Part shown: positions 46,617-56,699 of the stretch, piece after piece | Layout of the letters: every line of letters starts with the position of its first letter | Position numbering within the stretch: the first letter of the stretch is position 1 | Source: Gordonia sp. KTR9 | GTDB lineage: Bacteria; Actinomycetota; Actinomycetes; Mycobacteriales; Mycobacteriaceae | Length of the DNA stretch: 64,000 nt | Assembly: GCF_000143885.2 (NCBI RefSeq) | Contig: NC_018581.1 | Coordinates: forward strand, 4,650,001 to 4,714,000 | Direction of reading: 5' to 3' | Made by a program: the position numbers and the translations under genes | Notes under the pieces: generated by a model | What the model saw: the letters and a program-made list of their open reading frames with translations, nothing else | Told to the model about the DNA's origin: nothing | Database searches by the model: none

Positions 46617-48212
46617 CTACTGCTTCCCTGCCGAGGTGAGAAATGCGTTGGCGAGATGGAGTTGGTTGCGCCGGTCCCAGTCGATGTTGCCCACGGAGGC
46701 CGCGGTCGCCACCTTCATCAGCACGACACCCACCTCGACGAGGAACAGGTCACGCAGCCAGATGTCGTCGAGTTGCCGGTAGGCGGCGAGGGCTTCCGGC
46801 GATGAGCCGTCCGGAACGGTCCACGCCGCCTCGGCCGCGGCCGCGTACGCCGCGTTCACATAGTTCGACGAGTTCTTGGCCGCATTGAACGGATACGCCG
46901 ACACCGCGAGTGTCGACGGAGTGAACTGAGCGAAACCGTGTTGCAGCAACCACAATCCGGCGAACTCGCCGCCGATGAGCTTCGATGCCTGCTGGGTCCG
47001 GTCGTTGGGTACCAGCTCCACGGTGATCCCGATGTCCTTGAGGTTGGACTGGACGATCTCGGCGATGATCCGGTCGACGCCCTGCGTCGAGAAGTCCAGC
47101 GACAGCGGAGGAACGGGACCGACTTCGGCGAGCAGGGCCCGTGCCCGAGGGAGATCGCGGGTGTAGGTCGCGTTGTCGTCGGGCCGGAAGGCCGGCGACC
47201 ATTCCGGCCACGGCAGGTTCACCGGGTATCCACTCCCCCGATAGACATCGGAGATGATCCGTTCCCGGTCGATCGCGTACGCGATGGCGTGGCGGACCCG
47301 GACGTCGGACAGCACCGGATTGGTGACATTGATGCCGACATACTGCTGAGACTCGGCACCGGTCAGGGTGATCTCCTCGAAGCCGTACCGCGAGGTGACC
47401 AGTTGCTGGTCGTGGTGGCTGAGTCCCTCCGCCACGTCGAGCTGCCCCGTCCGCAGGCGGGTGGACAACGATTGCTGGTCCTTGACCACCACGAACCGGA
47501 CGGCGTCCAGAGGAGGCGCGCCGCCCCAATACCGTTCGTTACGCACCAGGCGGACCGCGGAATTCGGTTGCCATGACTCGAACCGGAACGGGCCGGTGCC
47601 GTTGAACCGCTTGCCCGCCTTGAGGTCTGCCAACGTGTTCCCGTCGATGACGGGAGCCGAGTCGAGCAGGTCGAAGATGTTGCTCAGCGGATGGGCGAAT
47701 TCGAGCACGATGCGGTGCGGGTCGGTGGTGTCGAAGCCGGTGATGGCCGCGGCCGTTCGTTTGAACTGCGGGGTCCACGGCCCACCGACGTATGCCCTGA
47801 TCGAATGCTCCACGTCCGTGGCCACGAACGGCCGGCCGTCGTGGAACGTCACGTCCCGGCGCAGATCCAGGGCCAGCGACCGTCCGTCCGGGGACAGCTG
47901 CCAGCCGGTCGCCAGCGAGGGCTCGACGGTGAGCGAGTCCCGTGCGTAGCGGATCAGTGTGTCGTAGGTGTTCGCCACGACATGACCGTTGAGCGCACCG
48001 GTTCCGATCTGCAGAAAGGCTTTCGGACTCAGGTCGTTGAGCACGCCGACCCGCAGCTCGCCGCCGCGCGGTACGGGTTCACCCGGCTGCAGCGATCGGA
48101 CCGTGGAGTTCTGTTGCCGGGACACGGCGGACTGGCAACCGGCCACCGCGAACAGGGTCGCGATGACCACGACCAGTGTGCAGCACACACGGACGCTTCG
48201 ACGTCGGAGCAT
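46617..48212 (-). CDS. ABC transporter substrate-binding lipoprotein, family 5
   Basis: Solute-binding lipoprotein of 531 residues of the peptide/nickel (SBP_bac_5) type. The signal peptide ends at lipobox AVAGC. GWQLSPDGRSLALDLRRDVT, FHDGRPFVATDVEHSI and YVGINVTNPVLSDVRVRHAI are family landmarks. The divergent neighbours are a sulfatase and a sulfate-ester dioxygenase, so organic sulfate esters or sulfonates are a better guess for ligand than peptides. The ATG at 48212 precedes the basic/hydrophobic signal (LRRRSVRVCCTLVVVIATLF); upstream residues in the open frame are not signal-like. First gene of the leftward transport operon. Confidence 0.9.
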   Translation of the reverse strand: MLRRRSVRVCCTLVVVIATLFAVAGCQSAVSRQQNSTVRSLQPGEPVPRGGELRVGVLNDLSPKAFLQIGTGALNGHVVANTYDTLIRYARDSLTVEPSLATGWQLSPDGRSLALDLRRDVTFHDGRPFVATDVEHSIRAYVGGPWTPQFKRTAAAITGFDTTDPHRIVLEFAHPLSNIFDLLDSAPVIDGNTLADLKAGKRFNGTGPFRFESWQPNSAVRLVRNERYWGGAPPLDAVRFVVVKDQQSLSTRLRTGQLDVAEGLSHHDQQLVTSRYGFEEITLTGAESQQYVGINVTNPVLSDVRVRHAIAYAIDRERIISDVYRGSGYPVNLPWPEWSPAFRPDDNATYTRDLPRARALLAEVGPVPPLSLDFSTQGVDRIIAEIVQSNLKDIGITVELVPNDRTQQASKLIGGEFAGLWLLQHGFAQFTPSTLAVSAYPFNAAKNSSNYVNAAYAAAAEAAWTVPDGSSPEALAAYRQLDDIWLRDLFLVEVGVVLMKVATAASVGNIDWDRRNQLHLANAFLTSAGKQ

Positions 48213-48361
48213 ATGGTTTCGGCGTTTCTGTGATGGCTGCGCAAGTGCGCCGCAGCGCGGACCGGGATGTGGGGCGTCGACATCCACGAGCGAATGTTCG
48301 ACGCCCATTCTGGCCGTCGGCCACTCGGAGATGCGTCCTTCGATTTCACCGGGATGGAACC

Positions 48362-48386
48362 CTTGACACCCGTGGGGCCGTACGGC
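48362..48386 (+). promoter_or_regulatory. Candidate promoter/operator of the sulfatase gene
   Basis: TTGACA (48362-48367) is a perfect -35 hexamer and is followed by the palindrome GCCGTACGGC (48377-48386), which covers the spacer/-10 region. No good -10 hexamer lies at 17 nt. The arrangement suits a regulator-controlled promoter, for instance sulfur starvation, and the same intergenic region must also hold the promoter of the divergent transport operon. Confidence 0.35.
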
Positions 48387-48444
48387 ACCGTGCGTCGTGC
48401 CCGGTGTCCCGACAACCCGGACGCGACGACAGGAGGACCGCCAC

Positions 48445-50790
48445 GTGGCTGACCGCAACCCGCCCACGATTCCCGAGAATGCCCGCAATTACCAGGGTTT
48501 CGGCGGTGTGGTCGGGCGGACCACCTCGCAGTCGGAACCCTGGTGGCCCGAGGAGAAGTCCGCGCCGCCCGGAGCGCCCAACATCGTGGTCGTCCTCATC
48601 GACGACATGGGTTACTCGGACATCGCGCCGTTCGGCGCCGAGATCGACACACCCAATCTCGATCGGCTGGCGCGCAACGGAATCCGGTTGAGCAACTATC
48701 ACACCACCCCGGTGTGTTCACCGGCACGAGCCGCTCTGCTCACCGGCCTCAACCCGCATCGCGCGGGCTACGGGAGCGTCGCGAACTCGGACCCGGGTTT
48801 TCCCGGCCTCCGTCTCGAATTGGCCGACGACGTGCTGGCGCTGCCGGAGATCCTCCGTGAATCCGGTTATGCGACCTACGCCGTCGGGAAATGGCATCTG
48901 GTCCGCGACGCGAACATGGGTCCGGGACGCGACCGGGGATCATGGCCGCTGCAGCGCGGTTTCGACAGCTACTACGGTTCGCTCGAGGGCCTCAACTCGT
49001 TCTTCTACCCCAATCAGCTCATCGCCGACAACTCGGTCGTCGACGTCGAGACGTATCCCGAGGACTACTACGTCACCGACGACCTCACCGATCGCGCCAT
49101 CGGGCAGATCAAGAGTCTGCGCGCACAGGACCCCACCAAGCCGTTCTTCCTGTACTTCGCTCACATCGCGATGCACGGTCCGCACCAGGTGAAGGAGTCC
49201 GATCTCGCCAGATACCGCGGCCGGTATGCCGACGGCTGGGATGTCGTGCGACAACAACGCTTCGAGCGCCAGAAAGCGGAGGGGTTGTTCGACGCCGGTA
49301 CCCGCATGGCCGAGCGCAACACCGAACCGGGATACGACGCCCCGCCGTGGGCGGACCTCACGGTCGAGGAGAAGCGGCGTTTCCAGCGCTACCAGGAGGT
49401 CTACGCCGCCATGGTCGACAGCGTCGACCAGAGCGTCGGCCGGGTCCTGGACACGCTGGACGAACTCGGCGAGCTCGACAACACCATCGTCGTCTTCACC
49501 TCGGACAACGGCGGGACCGCCGAAGGCGGCCCGTCCGGGACCCGTTCGTATTTCAGTCAATTCGTCCACGGGCCGGTGCCGCCGGACTGGGAGCGCGACG
49601 TACCGCACGACGAGGATCTCATCGGGTCACCCGAGCTGGGGGTGCACTATCCGCGTGGCTGGGGCCAGGCGTCGAACACGCCGTTCCGCTTCTACAAGGG
49701 CCAGACCTTCGCCGGCGGCGTCCGGGTGCCGTTCGTCATCTCGTGGCCCGCCGGCCTGTCGCGAGACCCCCGGGACAATGGCGTGCGACGGCAGTTCTCG
49801 TACGTGACCGACGTCGTCCCGACGCTCCTCGAACTCGCCGGGGTGGACACCCCCACCCACCGGCACGGACGGCCCGCCCAGGAGCGGGACGGCGTGAGTG
49901 TCGTGGATTTCCTCCGGAATCCGTCTGCGGAGTCTCCCCACATCGAGCAGTACGCCGAGTTCGGCGGACATCGCGGGTTCTATCGCGACGGTTGGAAACT
50001 GGTGTCCTTGCATCAGGATCCGGCGGCGGTGGACGATCCGGTCTGGGAACTGTACGACGTCACGAACGATCCCGCCGAGACCCGCGATCTGGCTGCGACG
50101 CATCCCGACAAGGTCACCGAGCTGGCCCGTGCCTGGGACGAGGCGGCGTGGCACAACACGGTGTTCCCGCTGTTCGACTCGCCCGCGGCACAGTCCCGCC
50201 GCCGGCCCGCGGAGGAGCGCCTGAGCGACCCGGTGCGGATCCTCGCCGGCACGCCGGCCCTGGAGCGGTACCGCTCGAGTCGATTGATCGCCTACCGCGA
50301 CTTCGACATCGAGGCCGAACTCGACGGATGGACTCCCGACGCCGAGGGCGTCGTGGTCGCGCATGGAGACCCCCAGGGCGGGTACCTGCTGTATGTCGAG
50401 TCGGGCTCGGCGCATTTCGTGTTCAACGCCTACGGTCGCCGGCACCGGGTGTCGGGTCCGGTGCCGTCGGGTACCACCCGGCTCGTCGTCCATGCCGTCG
50501 CGACGCCCTCGGTGCGCTGGGGATTCACGATCGAGGCGGCGGCCGGCGAACATTCGTCGGTCATCGCGAAGCTCGACGATCAGGTGCAGCTGGTCGGCAT
50601 GGCGCCGTGGACGGGCATCTCGGTGGGCGTGGACGCCCGCGGGCCGGTGGATCCCGATCTCCGGAGGCGCCGGGGCGTGTTCCGGTTCGGCCCAGCGCTT
50701 CGCGCGGTGACCTACCGCCCCGGAACGGTGCGGGTCCCCGCCGATGTCCGGCGCGAGATCGACCAGGCCGCCGAGTCCTCGGCGGACTGA
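48445..50790 (+). CDS. Arylsulfatase-type sulfatase (formylglycine enzyme)
   Basis: Type I sulfatase of 781 residues that cleaves sulfate esters. The signature CSPARAALLTG begins at Cys91, the residue converted to formylglycine; the metal ligands DD at 53-54 lie in VLIDDMGYSD, with VGKWHL, HIAMHGPHQ and FTSDNGGT completing the site. A C-terminal beta domain (about 600-781) resembles that of large AtsA/AslA-type arylsulfatases. There is no signal peptide, so it is cytosolic, which fits import of intact esters by the divergent ABC system. Activity requires a formylglycine-generating enzyme, not encoded in this window. GTG at 48445 with AGGAGG 8 nt upstream. Confidence 0.93.
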   Translation: MADRNPPTIPENARNYQGFGGVVGRTTSQSEPWWPEEKSAPPGAPNIVVVLIDDMGYSDIAPFGAEIDTPNLDRLARNGIRLSNYHTTPVCSPARAALLTGLNPHRAGYGSVANSDPGFPGLRLELADDVLALPEILRESGYATYAVGKWHLVRDANMGPGRDRGSWPLQRGFDSYYGSLEGLNSFFYPNQLIADNSVVDVETYPEDYYVTDDLTDRAIGQIKSLRAQDPTKPFFLYFAHIAMHGPHQVKESDLARYRGRYADGWDVVRQQRFERQKAEGLFDAGTRMAERNTEPGYDAPPWADLTVEEKRRFQRYQEVYAAMVDSVDQSVGRVLDTLDELGELDNTIVVFTSDNGGTAEGGPSGTRSYFSQFVHGPVPPDWERDVPHDEDLIGSPELGVHYPRGWGQASNTPFRFYKGQTFAGGVRVPFVISWPAGLSRDPRDNGVRRQFSYVTDVVPTLLELAGVDTPTHRHGRPAQERDGVSVVDFLRNPSAESPHIEQYAEFGGHRGFYRDGWKLVSLHQDPAAVDDPVWELYDVTNDPAETRDLAATHPDKVTELARAWDEAAWHNTVFPLFDSPAAQSRRRPAEERLSDPVRILAGTPALERYRSSRLIAYRDFDIEAELDGWTPDAEGVVVAHGDPQGGYLLYVESGSAHFVFNAYGRRHRVSGPVPSGTTRLVVHAVATPSVRWGFTIEAAAGEHSSVIAKLDDQVQLVGMAPWTGISVGVDARGPVDPDLRRRRGVFRFGPALRAVTYRPGTVRVPADVRREIDQAAESSAD

Positions 50791-50891
50791 CGCTTCCGAT
50801 CACCGTGAGCGATTACCTCGATCGCATCGCCATCGTGGTGATCTCATGAATCCGATTGCCACGAAACGACATCGAGAAGAGAGGACACGAG

Positions 50892-51875
50892 ATGACCTTG
50901 GCGCAGATCGAGGACCGGACCGAGCGCGAGCAGGCGGCTCATCGGGTCTACCGCGACGCGGGGATCACCGTCGACAAGCTCGGCGAGCACATCGGGGCCC
51001 GCGTCGGACAGGTGCGGCTCGGCGGGGACATCGCCCCGGAACAGGTGGAGGCGATCCGGCTGGCGCTCGCGATCAACAAGACGATCGTCTTCGAAGGCCA
51101 GGATCAGCTCGACGACGACAGCCAGTACGCCTTCGCCGAGCTCCTGGGCGATCCCACCGCACCTCATCCCACGGTGACCTCACGCGGTGAGCAGTTGCTG
51201 ACCATCGAAGGTGCGGCGAACAGCTGGCACTCGGACGTGACGTTCGTCGATCGCATCCCGAAGGCGTCCATTCTCCGCGCCGTGACGCTGCCGGCCTACG
51301 GCGGCGCGACCACCTGGGCGTCGACGGTGGCGGCCTACGAACAGCTGCCGAAACCGCTGCGCGCGCTGGCCGAGGAATTGTGGGCCACCCACACCAACCT
51401 GTACGACTACGTCAGCCAGTCGGAGCCGTCGGGCGGAGTCGACGTCAGCCGCAAGGCCGATCACTACAAGGAGTTCACCAGCTCGGAGTACCAGACGCTG
51501 CACCCCGTCGTCCGCGTCCATCCCGAGACCGGCGAACGCAGCCTGCTGCTCGGGCACTTCGCCAAGGAGTTCCGCGGTCTCAAGAGTGCGGAGTTCGCCG
51601 ACCTCTACCAGCTTCTGCAGGCACGGATCACCAAGCTTGAGAACACCTTCCGGTGGAATTGGAAGCTCGGCGACGTGGCGATCTGGGACAACCGCGCCAC
51701 GCAGCACTATGGCATCGCCGACTTCGGCAACCAGAGGCGCGAACTGCACCGCATCACGCTGGCCGGCGATGTACCGGTGGACGTCCACGGTCAGTCCAGC
51801 CAGATTCTCCAGGGCGACGCGACGCACTACTCGGTCGTCGAGGAACCCGCACGTCTGTCGGTGTTCGCGGCCTGA
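50892..51875 (+). CDS. Alpha-ketoglutarate-dependent dioxygenase, AtsK/TauD family
   Basis: Non-heme Fe(II) dioxygenase of 327 residues. Iron ligands are H113 and D115 in SWHSDVTF and the distal His in RATQHYG; the 2-oxoglutarate arginine is in RRELHRI. VQRVKLGGDI-like and NKTIVFEGQ are TauD landmarks, and ATHTNLYDY with [11 protein letters not shown] is closer to AtsK, which releases sulfate from alkyl sulfate esters. It acts in the cytosol in sulfur scavenging. ATG at 50892 with AGAGGA upstream. It follows the sulfatase gene by about 100 nt and is probably cotranscribed. Confidence 0.9.
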   Translation: MTLAQIEDRTEREQAAHRVYRDAGITVDKLGEHIGARVGQVRLGGDIAPEQVEAIRLALAINKTIVFEGQDQLDDDSQYAFAELLGDPTAPHPTVTSRGEQLLTIEGAANSWHSDVTFVDRIPKASILRAVTLPAYGGATTWASTVAAYEQLPKPLRALAEELWATHTNLYDYVSQSEPSGGVDVSRKADHYKEFTSSEYQTLHPVVRVHPETGERSLLLGHFAKEFRGLKSAEFADLYQLLQARITKLENTFRWNWKLGDVAIWDNRATQHYGIADFGNQRRELHRITLAGDVPVDVHGQSSQILQGDATHYSVVEEPARLSVFAA

Positions 51876-51890
51876 ACCTCCCCGGCCACC

Positions 51891-51910
51891 ACCGCCGGGT
51901 ACCCGGCGGT
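51891..51910. terminator. Perfect palindrome after the dioxygenase gene
   Basis: ACCGCCGGGTACCCGGCGGT is a 20-bp uninterrupted palindrome 16 nt after the stop codon. A half copy, ACCGCCGGGTACCCC, follows at 51928-51942, and GGCTGGGTACCCC occurs again near 52013. It may end the sulfatase-dioxygenase transcript, or it may be a protein-binding site for the downstream desaturase gene; the absent loop makes a classical terminator less certain. Confidence 0.45.
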
Positions 51911-52132
51911 CACAGATCTCGGCCCGACCGCCGGGTACCCCGAGACCGGCGAGACCGCATTGTGACGGAGAACTCCCGACGATCCGTCGTGATCCGGGTT
52001 CATCCGCCCGTCGGCTGGGTACCCCACCGCCACGCACTGGTGATGGGGAGAACCCGCCACCTGCACACCGCTCAGGCACCCTGGGGCGAGCAGCCAGGGT
52101 GATGAGTGTGCCGGGTGCAGACTGGAGCAGAC

Positions 52133-53437
52133 ATGGCCATCACCGACATCGCGGGGTACGCACACCTCTCTGACGCCGACATCGATTCGCTCGCTTGCGA
52201 ACTGGACTCGATACGGTCCGACGTCGAGGCCGATCGGGGCGCGAGCGATGCGCGCTACATCCACCGCGCCGTCGCGCTGCAGCGATCGCTGGAGGTCGCC
52301 GGACGGGCGGTGTTGGTCTTCTCCAGACGCCGGCCGGCATGGATCGTCGGAACGGGCCTGCTCGCATGCGCGAAGATCATCGAGAACATGGAACTGGGCC
52401 ACAACATCATGCACGGGCAGTGGGATTGGATGAACGATCCCGAACTGCACAGCGCCAAGTGGGAATGGGACCAGGTCGGGCCGTCCGCCCAGTGGAAGCA
52501 GGCACACAACTACTCCCATCACGTCTACACCAACATCGTCGGAATGGACGACGACATCGGATTCGGCGTCATCCGCATGACCCGCGACCTCCCGTGGCGA
52601 CCGATCAACGCGCTGCAACCGCTCGCCAACATCGTGCTGGCACTGACATTCGAGTGGGGCATCGCCAGGCACGACCTCGACGCGGAGAAGGCCAGAGAGG
52701 CCGCGGCGGCGGAAGCGGCACCCGCGAGACCGCCGGCCCCACGGGCGCGAAGCCGCCGCGAGTTCTCCCGCAAGATCGGCAGGCAACTCCTCAAGGACTT
52801 CGTCGTCTTCCCCGCGTTGACCGGACCCGCGTTCCGTTCGACCATGACCGCGAATCTCACCGCGAACGTGCTCCGCAACCTGTGGGCGTACGTGGTGATC
52901 TTCTGCGGCCACTTTCCCGACGGCGCCGAGAAGTTCACCATGAGCGACTTCGCATCCGAGACCCGGCCGCTCTGGTATCTACGACAAATGCTGGGCAGCG
53001 CGAACTTTCGTGCCGGACCGGTCCTGGCGTTCATGAGCGGCAACCTGTGCTATCAGATCGAGCACCACCTGTTTCCCGACCTGCCAAGCAATCGCTATCG
53101 TCAGATCTCCCGCCGCGTGCAGGCGCTGTGCGAGCGCTACGACCTTCCCTACACCACGGGCTCCCTGGCACATCAGTACCTGCTCGCGCTCCGCACCGTT
53201 CACAAACTGGCTCTCCCCGACCGATTCCTCCGTCGTTCGTCACACGACGCCCCGGAGACCGGTTCGGAACAGCGATTCCGCTCCGTGGTCCCGACGGTGG
53301 ACAGCGTCAGTCCGGGAGTCGGCCGACGGACCGGTCTCCGGAGTGCCCTGGCCGGTCACCCTCGACAACGTGTCGCTGCGGGTCCGACGCCCACTGCGAG
53401 AACGAGCCCGGGAACAGCGCTGCGTCGATACCGGTGA
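52133..53437 (+). CDS. Membrane fatty acid desaturase
   Basis: Integral membrane desaturase of 434 residues. The three histidine boxes that hold the di-iron centre are present: HNIMH (90-94), HNYSHH (125-130) and QIEHHLFPD (about 302). The hydrophobic segments PAWIVGTGLLACAKIIENME and LRNLWAYVVIFCGHFP flank them. Mycobacterial relatives (DesA3-like) introduce a cis double bond into acyl-CoA with help from an oxidoreductase. About 45 residues after DRFLRRSS are Arg/Ser/Pro-rich, lie beyond the usual family end, and overlap the opposite-strand rhodanese gene by 131 nt. ATG at 52133 with GGAG 5 nt upstream. Confidence 0.9.
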   Translation: MAITDIAGYAHLSDADIDSLACELDSIRSDVEADRGASDARYIHRAVALQRSLEVAGRAVLVFSRRRPAWIVGTGLLACAKIIENMELGHNIMHGQWDWMNDPELHSAKWEWDQVGPSAQWKQAHNYSHHVYTNIVGMDDDIGFGVIRMTRDLPWRPINALQPLANIVLALTFEWGIARHDLDAEKAREAAAAEAAPARPPAPRARSRREFSRKIGRQLLKDFVVFPALTGPAFRSTMTANLTANVLRNLWAYVVIFCGHFPDGAEKFTMSDFASETRPLWYLRQMLGSANFRAGPVLAFMSGNLCYQIEHHLFPDLPSNRYRQISRRVQALCERYDLPYTTGSLAHQYLLALRTVHKLALPDRFLRRSSHDAPETGSEQRFRSVVPTVDSVSPGVGRRTGLRSALAGHPRQRVAAGPTPTARTSPGTALRRYR

Positions 53438-54188
53438 TGGCGAGCGCCGCGATCTGGTGCGCCGCGTTGATCCCGGAACCGCAGTAGACCACCGCGCCGG
53501 ACGCGGTCTCCGGGTCGAGGCCGACACCCGCGAATCGCCGCCGCAGCTCATCGGCCGGACGGAAGCGCCCGGACGCGTCGACGTTGTCCGCCGTCGGGAC
53601 ACTGATGGCCCCGGGGATGTGACCCGCGCGCGGGTCGACCGGTTCGGACTCGCCCCGATAACGTTCGGCGGCGCGGGCGTCGAGCAGGTGTTCCGGCCCG
53701 GCCGCCACGTCGTCGATCGTCGCGACCGGCAGGTGCCCGGCGGCGAGCGTCACCCTGCCGGGTCGCGGCCGCCCGCCGTCGCCTGTCGTCGTCCGCAGGC
53801 CCTCGGCACGCCATGCCGCGAGACCGCCGTCGAGGAGTCGCACGTCGGCGATCCCGGCCCAGCGCAGCAGCCACCAGGCGCGGGCGGCCGCGAGATTTCC
53901 GGAGTCGTCGTACACCACCACCGGCACGCCGTCGTCGATCCCCCATCGCCGGGCCGCGTCCTGGAGGTCGGCGACGGCGGGCAACGGGTGTCGTCCGCCG
54001 ACCGGGCCCGACGGCGGGGCCGCCAGTTCGGAGTCGAGGTCGACGTAGACCGCGCCGGGGATGTGACCCTCGCGATACGCACGCCGGCCGTCGAAGTCGC
54101 CCAACTGCCAGCGCACGTCCAGCAGCACCGGCGGCGTCGCCAGCAGCATCTCGGCCAGGTCGAGTGGATCGATGACGACGTCGCTCAT
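53307..54188 (-). CDS. Thiosulfate/3-mercaptopyruvate sulfurtransferase (tandem rhodanese)
   Basis: Two-domain rhodanese of 293 residues that transfers a sulfane sulfur to cyanide or thiol acceptors. The first, non-catalytic domain has LLDVRWQLGDFDGRRAYREG; the second has LLDARAAERYRGESEPVDPR and the active cysteine in VVYCGSGINAAH. The CGSGINA loop is closer to the mercaptopyruvate type than to the CRKGVT thiosulfate type. The ATG at 54188 is chosen: TACCCT on the minus strand lies 7 nt upstream, fitting a leaderless message. The 3' end overlaps the convergent desaturase gene. It could feed sulfur released by the upstream scavenging locus, but this is only suggested by position. Confidence 0.9.
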   Translation of the reverse strand: MSDVVIDPLDLAEMLLATPPVLLDVRWQLGDFDGRRAYREGHIPGAVYVDLDSELAAPPSGPVGGRHPLPAVADLQDAARRWGIDDGVPVVVYDDSGNLAAARAWWLLRWAGIADVRLLDGGLAAWRAEGLRTTTGDGGRPRPGRVTLAAGHLPVATIDDVAAGPEHLLDARAAERYRGESEPVDPRAGHIPGAISVPTADNVDASGRFRPADELRRRFAGVGLDPETASGAVVYCGSGINAAHQIAALAITGIDAALFPGSFSQWASDPQRHVVEGDRPGHSGDRSVGRLPD

Positions 54189-54304
54189 GGCGGCGAGGGT
54201 ACCAACGGGCCGCGATGGAAGAATGGGACGAACCGCCCGAGTCCGGGCACTCACGTCAACGCTGTCGACATCGACAGCATCGTCAACAACAGGGGGTCCC
54301 GTTC

Positions 54305-55468
54305 GTGGCGCTGTTCTCCGCCGTCGTCTTCGGACTCATCACCTTCTGGCTGCACCGGCGCATCGTCCGGGCCACCGCGCTTCCCCGACCGTGGTCGATC
54401 ATCGCCGACATACTGCTGGTGATGCTGTGGGCACTCGTCCTCGTCGGCTTCGCCGCCGGACGCTCGGTGGACCCGTCGTGGTCACGGCCGTTCGCCTTCG
54501 TCGGCCTCGTGTGGATGGCGGCGGTCCTCTATCTGTTCCTGGGCCTCACGGTGATCGGCCTCGTCTCGTTCGCGGCGCACGTCGTCCGGTCGATCCGCCG
54601 ACGCCGGTCGGGTGTACAGGACACCCCCGCGCTCGCGGCCCGCCGGCTCGGCCGACTCCGCGGTGCCACCGCGACGGTGGTGGTCCTCGCTCTCGCCATC
54701 ACCGGTTACGGGGTGTTCGAGGCATCCCGGCCGCAGGTCGTCGACGTCGACGCCACCCTGCCGGGACTGCCCGCGCAGTTCGATGGCACGCGCATCGCCG
54801 TGGTGTCGGATCTGCACGTGGGTCCGGCCCGCGACGCATCGTTCACGCAACGCGTCGTCGATCAGGTCAATGCGGAAGAGCCCGACCTCGTCGTCCTCGT
54901 CGGCGACCTCACCGACGGGACCATCCCGTACGTCCGCGACACCCTCGAACCGCTCGCCGATCTCCGGGCTCCGCTGGGCGTCTTCGGTGTCAGCGGAAAC
55001 CACGAGTACTACGCCGACGACGGCGGTCGGTGGCTCGACGTCTGGGAAGAATTCGGCGTGCGGACGCTGCGCAACGCCCGGGTGCCCCTCGAGGTCGACG
55101 GCGCGACGATCCAGCTGGCCGGGGTCCACGACTACACCGCCCCGGAACCGTATGAACCGGATCTGCCTGCCGCCCTGTCGGGTTTGTCAGCCGAGGACTT
55201 CGTCCTGTTGCTCGCCCACCAGCCGCGGCAGGCCTTCGAGGCCTCCGATCTCGGTGTCGACCTGCAGCTGTCGGGCCACACCCATGGCGGGCAGATGTGG
55301 CCCATCCGCTATCTGGTACGCGCCCAGCAGCCGACCGTCACCGGCCTGGACGAGGTCGGTGACACCGCCGTGTACACCACCCGCGGCGCCGGGGCGTGGG
55401 GTCCCCCGGTACGGGTCCTCGCCCCGCCGGAGATCACGATGCTCACCCTGCGATCTGCCGCGCCCTGA
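54305..55468 (+). CDS. Membrane-anchored metallophosphoesterase
   Basis: Protein of 387 residues. Four N-terminal hydrophobic helices (residues 1 to about 150, for example WSIIADILLVMLWALVLVGF) anchor a calcineurin-like phosphoesterase domain that faces the outside. All five metal motifs are present: VVSDLHVG, LVGDLTDG, SGNHEYY, LLAHQP and SGHTHGGQ. This is the YkuE/YaeI-like group; substrates may be phospholipid or lipid-linked phosphates. The GTG at 54305 with an AGGGGG run 8 nt upstream begins at the first helix. Convergent with catC, with only 8 nt between stops; a short copy of the CTCAGGGAGCAG repeat (55474-55487) spans that junction. Confidence 0.88.
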   Translation: MALFSAVVFGLITFWLHRRIVRATALPRPWSIIADILLVMLWALVLVGFAAGRSVDPSWSRPFAFVGLVWMAAVLYLFLGLTVIGLVSFAAHVVRSIRRRRSGVQDTPALAARRLGRLRGATATVVVLALAITGYGVFEASRPQVVDVDATLPGLPAQFDGTRIAVVSDLHVGPARDASFTQRVVDQVNAEEPDLVVLVGDLTDGTIPYVRDTLEPLADLRAPLGVFGVSGNHEYYADDGGRWLDVWEEFGVRTLRNARVPLEVDGATIQLAGVHDYTAPEPYEPDLPAALSGLSAEDFVLLLAHQPRQAFEASDLGVDLQLSGHTHGGQMWPIRYLVRAQQPTVTGLDEVGDTAVYTTRGAGAWGPPVRVLAPPEITMLTLRSAAP

Positions 55469-55476
55469 GTGCTCGC

Positions 55477-55769
55477 TCAGGGAGCAGCGGGGCCGTTGAT
55501 GTCCGACGGATGGGTCGCCAGCGGGGTGACCTTGATCTGCATATACGGGAACAGCGGCAGGCCCGACAGCAGCGCGTGCAGTTCGTCGTTCGACTCGACG
55601 TCGAAGATCGAGAAGTTGGAGTACTCGCCGACGATCCGCCAGATGTGCGGCCACTTGCCCGCCCGCTGCAGATCCTGGGAGTACGCCTTCTCCCTCGCGA
55701 CGGTGTCGGCCCGCACGTCGGGGTCGAGATCGTCGGGAATGGAGACGTCCATCCGTACGTGGAACAGCA

Positions 55770-55770
<1 letters not shown>
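55477..55770 (-). CDS. catC: Muconolactone delta-isomerase
   Basis: CatC of 97 residues, which converts (+)-muconolactone to 3-oxoadipate enol-lactone. The sequence fits the family throughout: MLFHVRMDVSIPDDLDPD, AREKAYSQDLQRAGKWPHIW and RIVGEYSNFSIFDVESNDEL, ending LPLFPYMQIKVTPLATHPSD. It forms decamers in known cases. The ATG at 55770 shares its A with the catA stop (TGATG), so the two are translationally coupled. Last gene of catR-catB-catA-catC. Confidence 0.95.
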
Positions 55771-56699
<929 letters not shown>

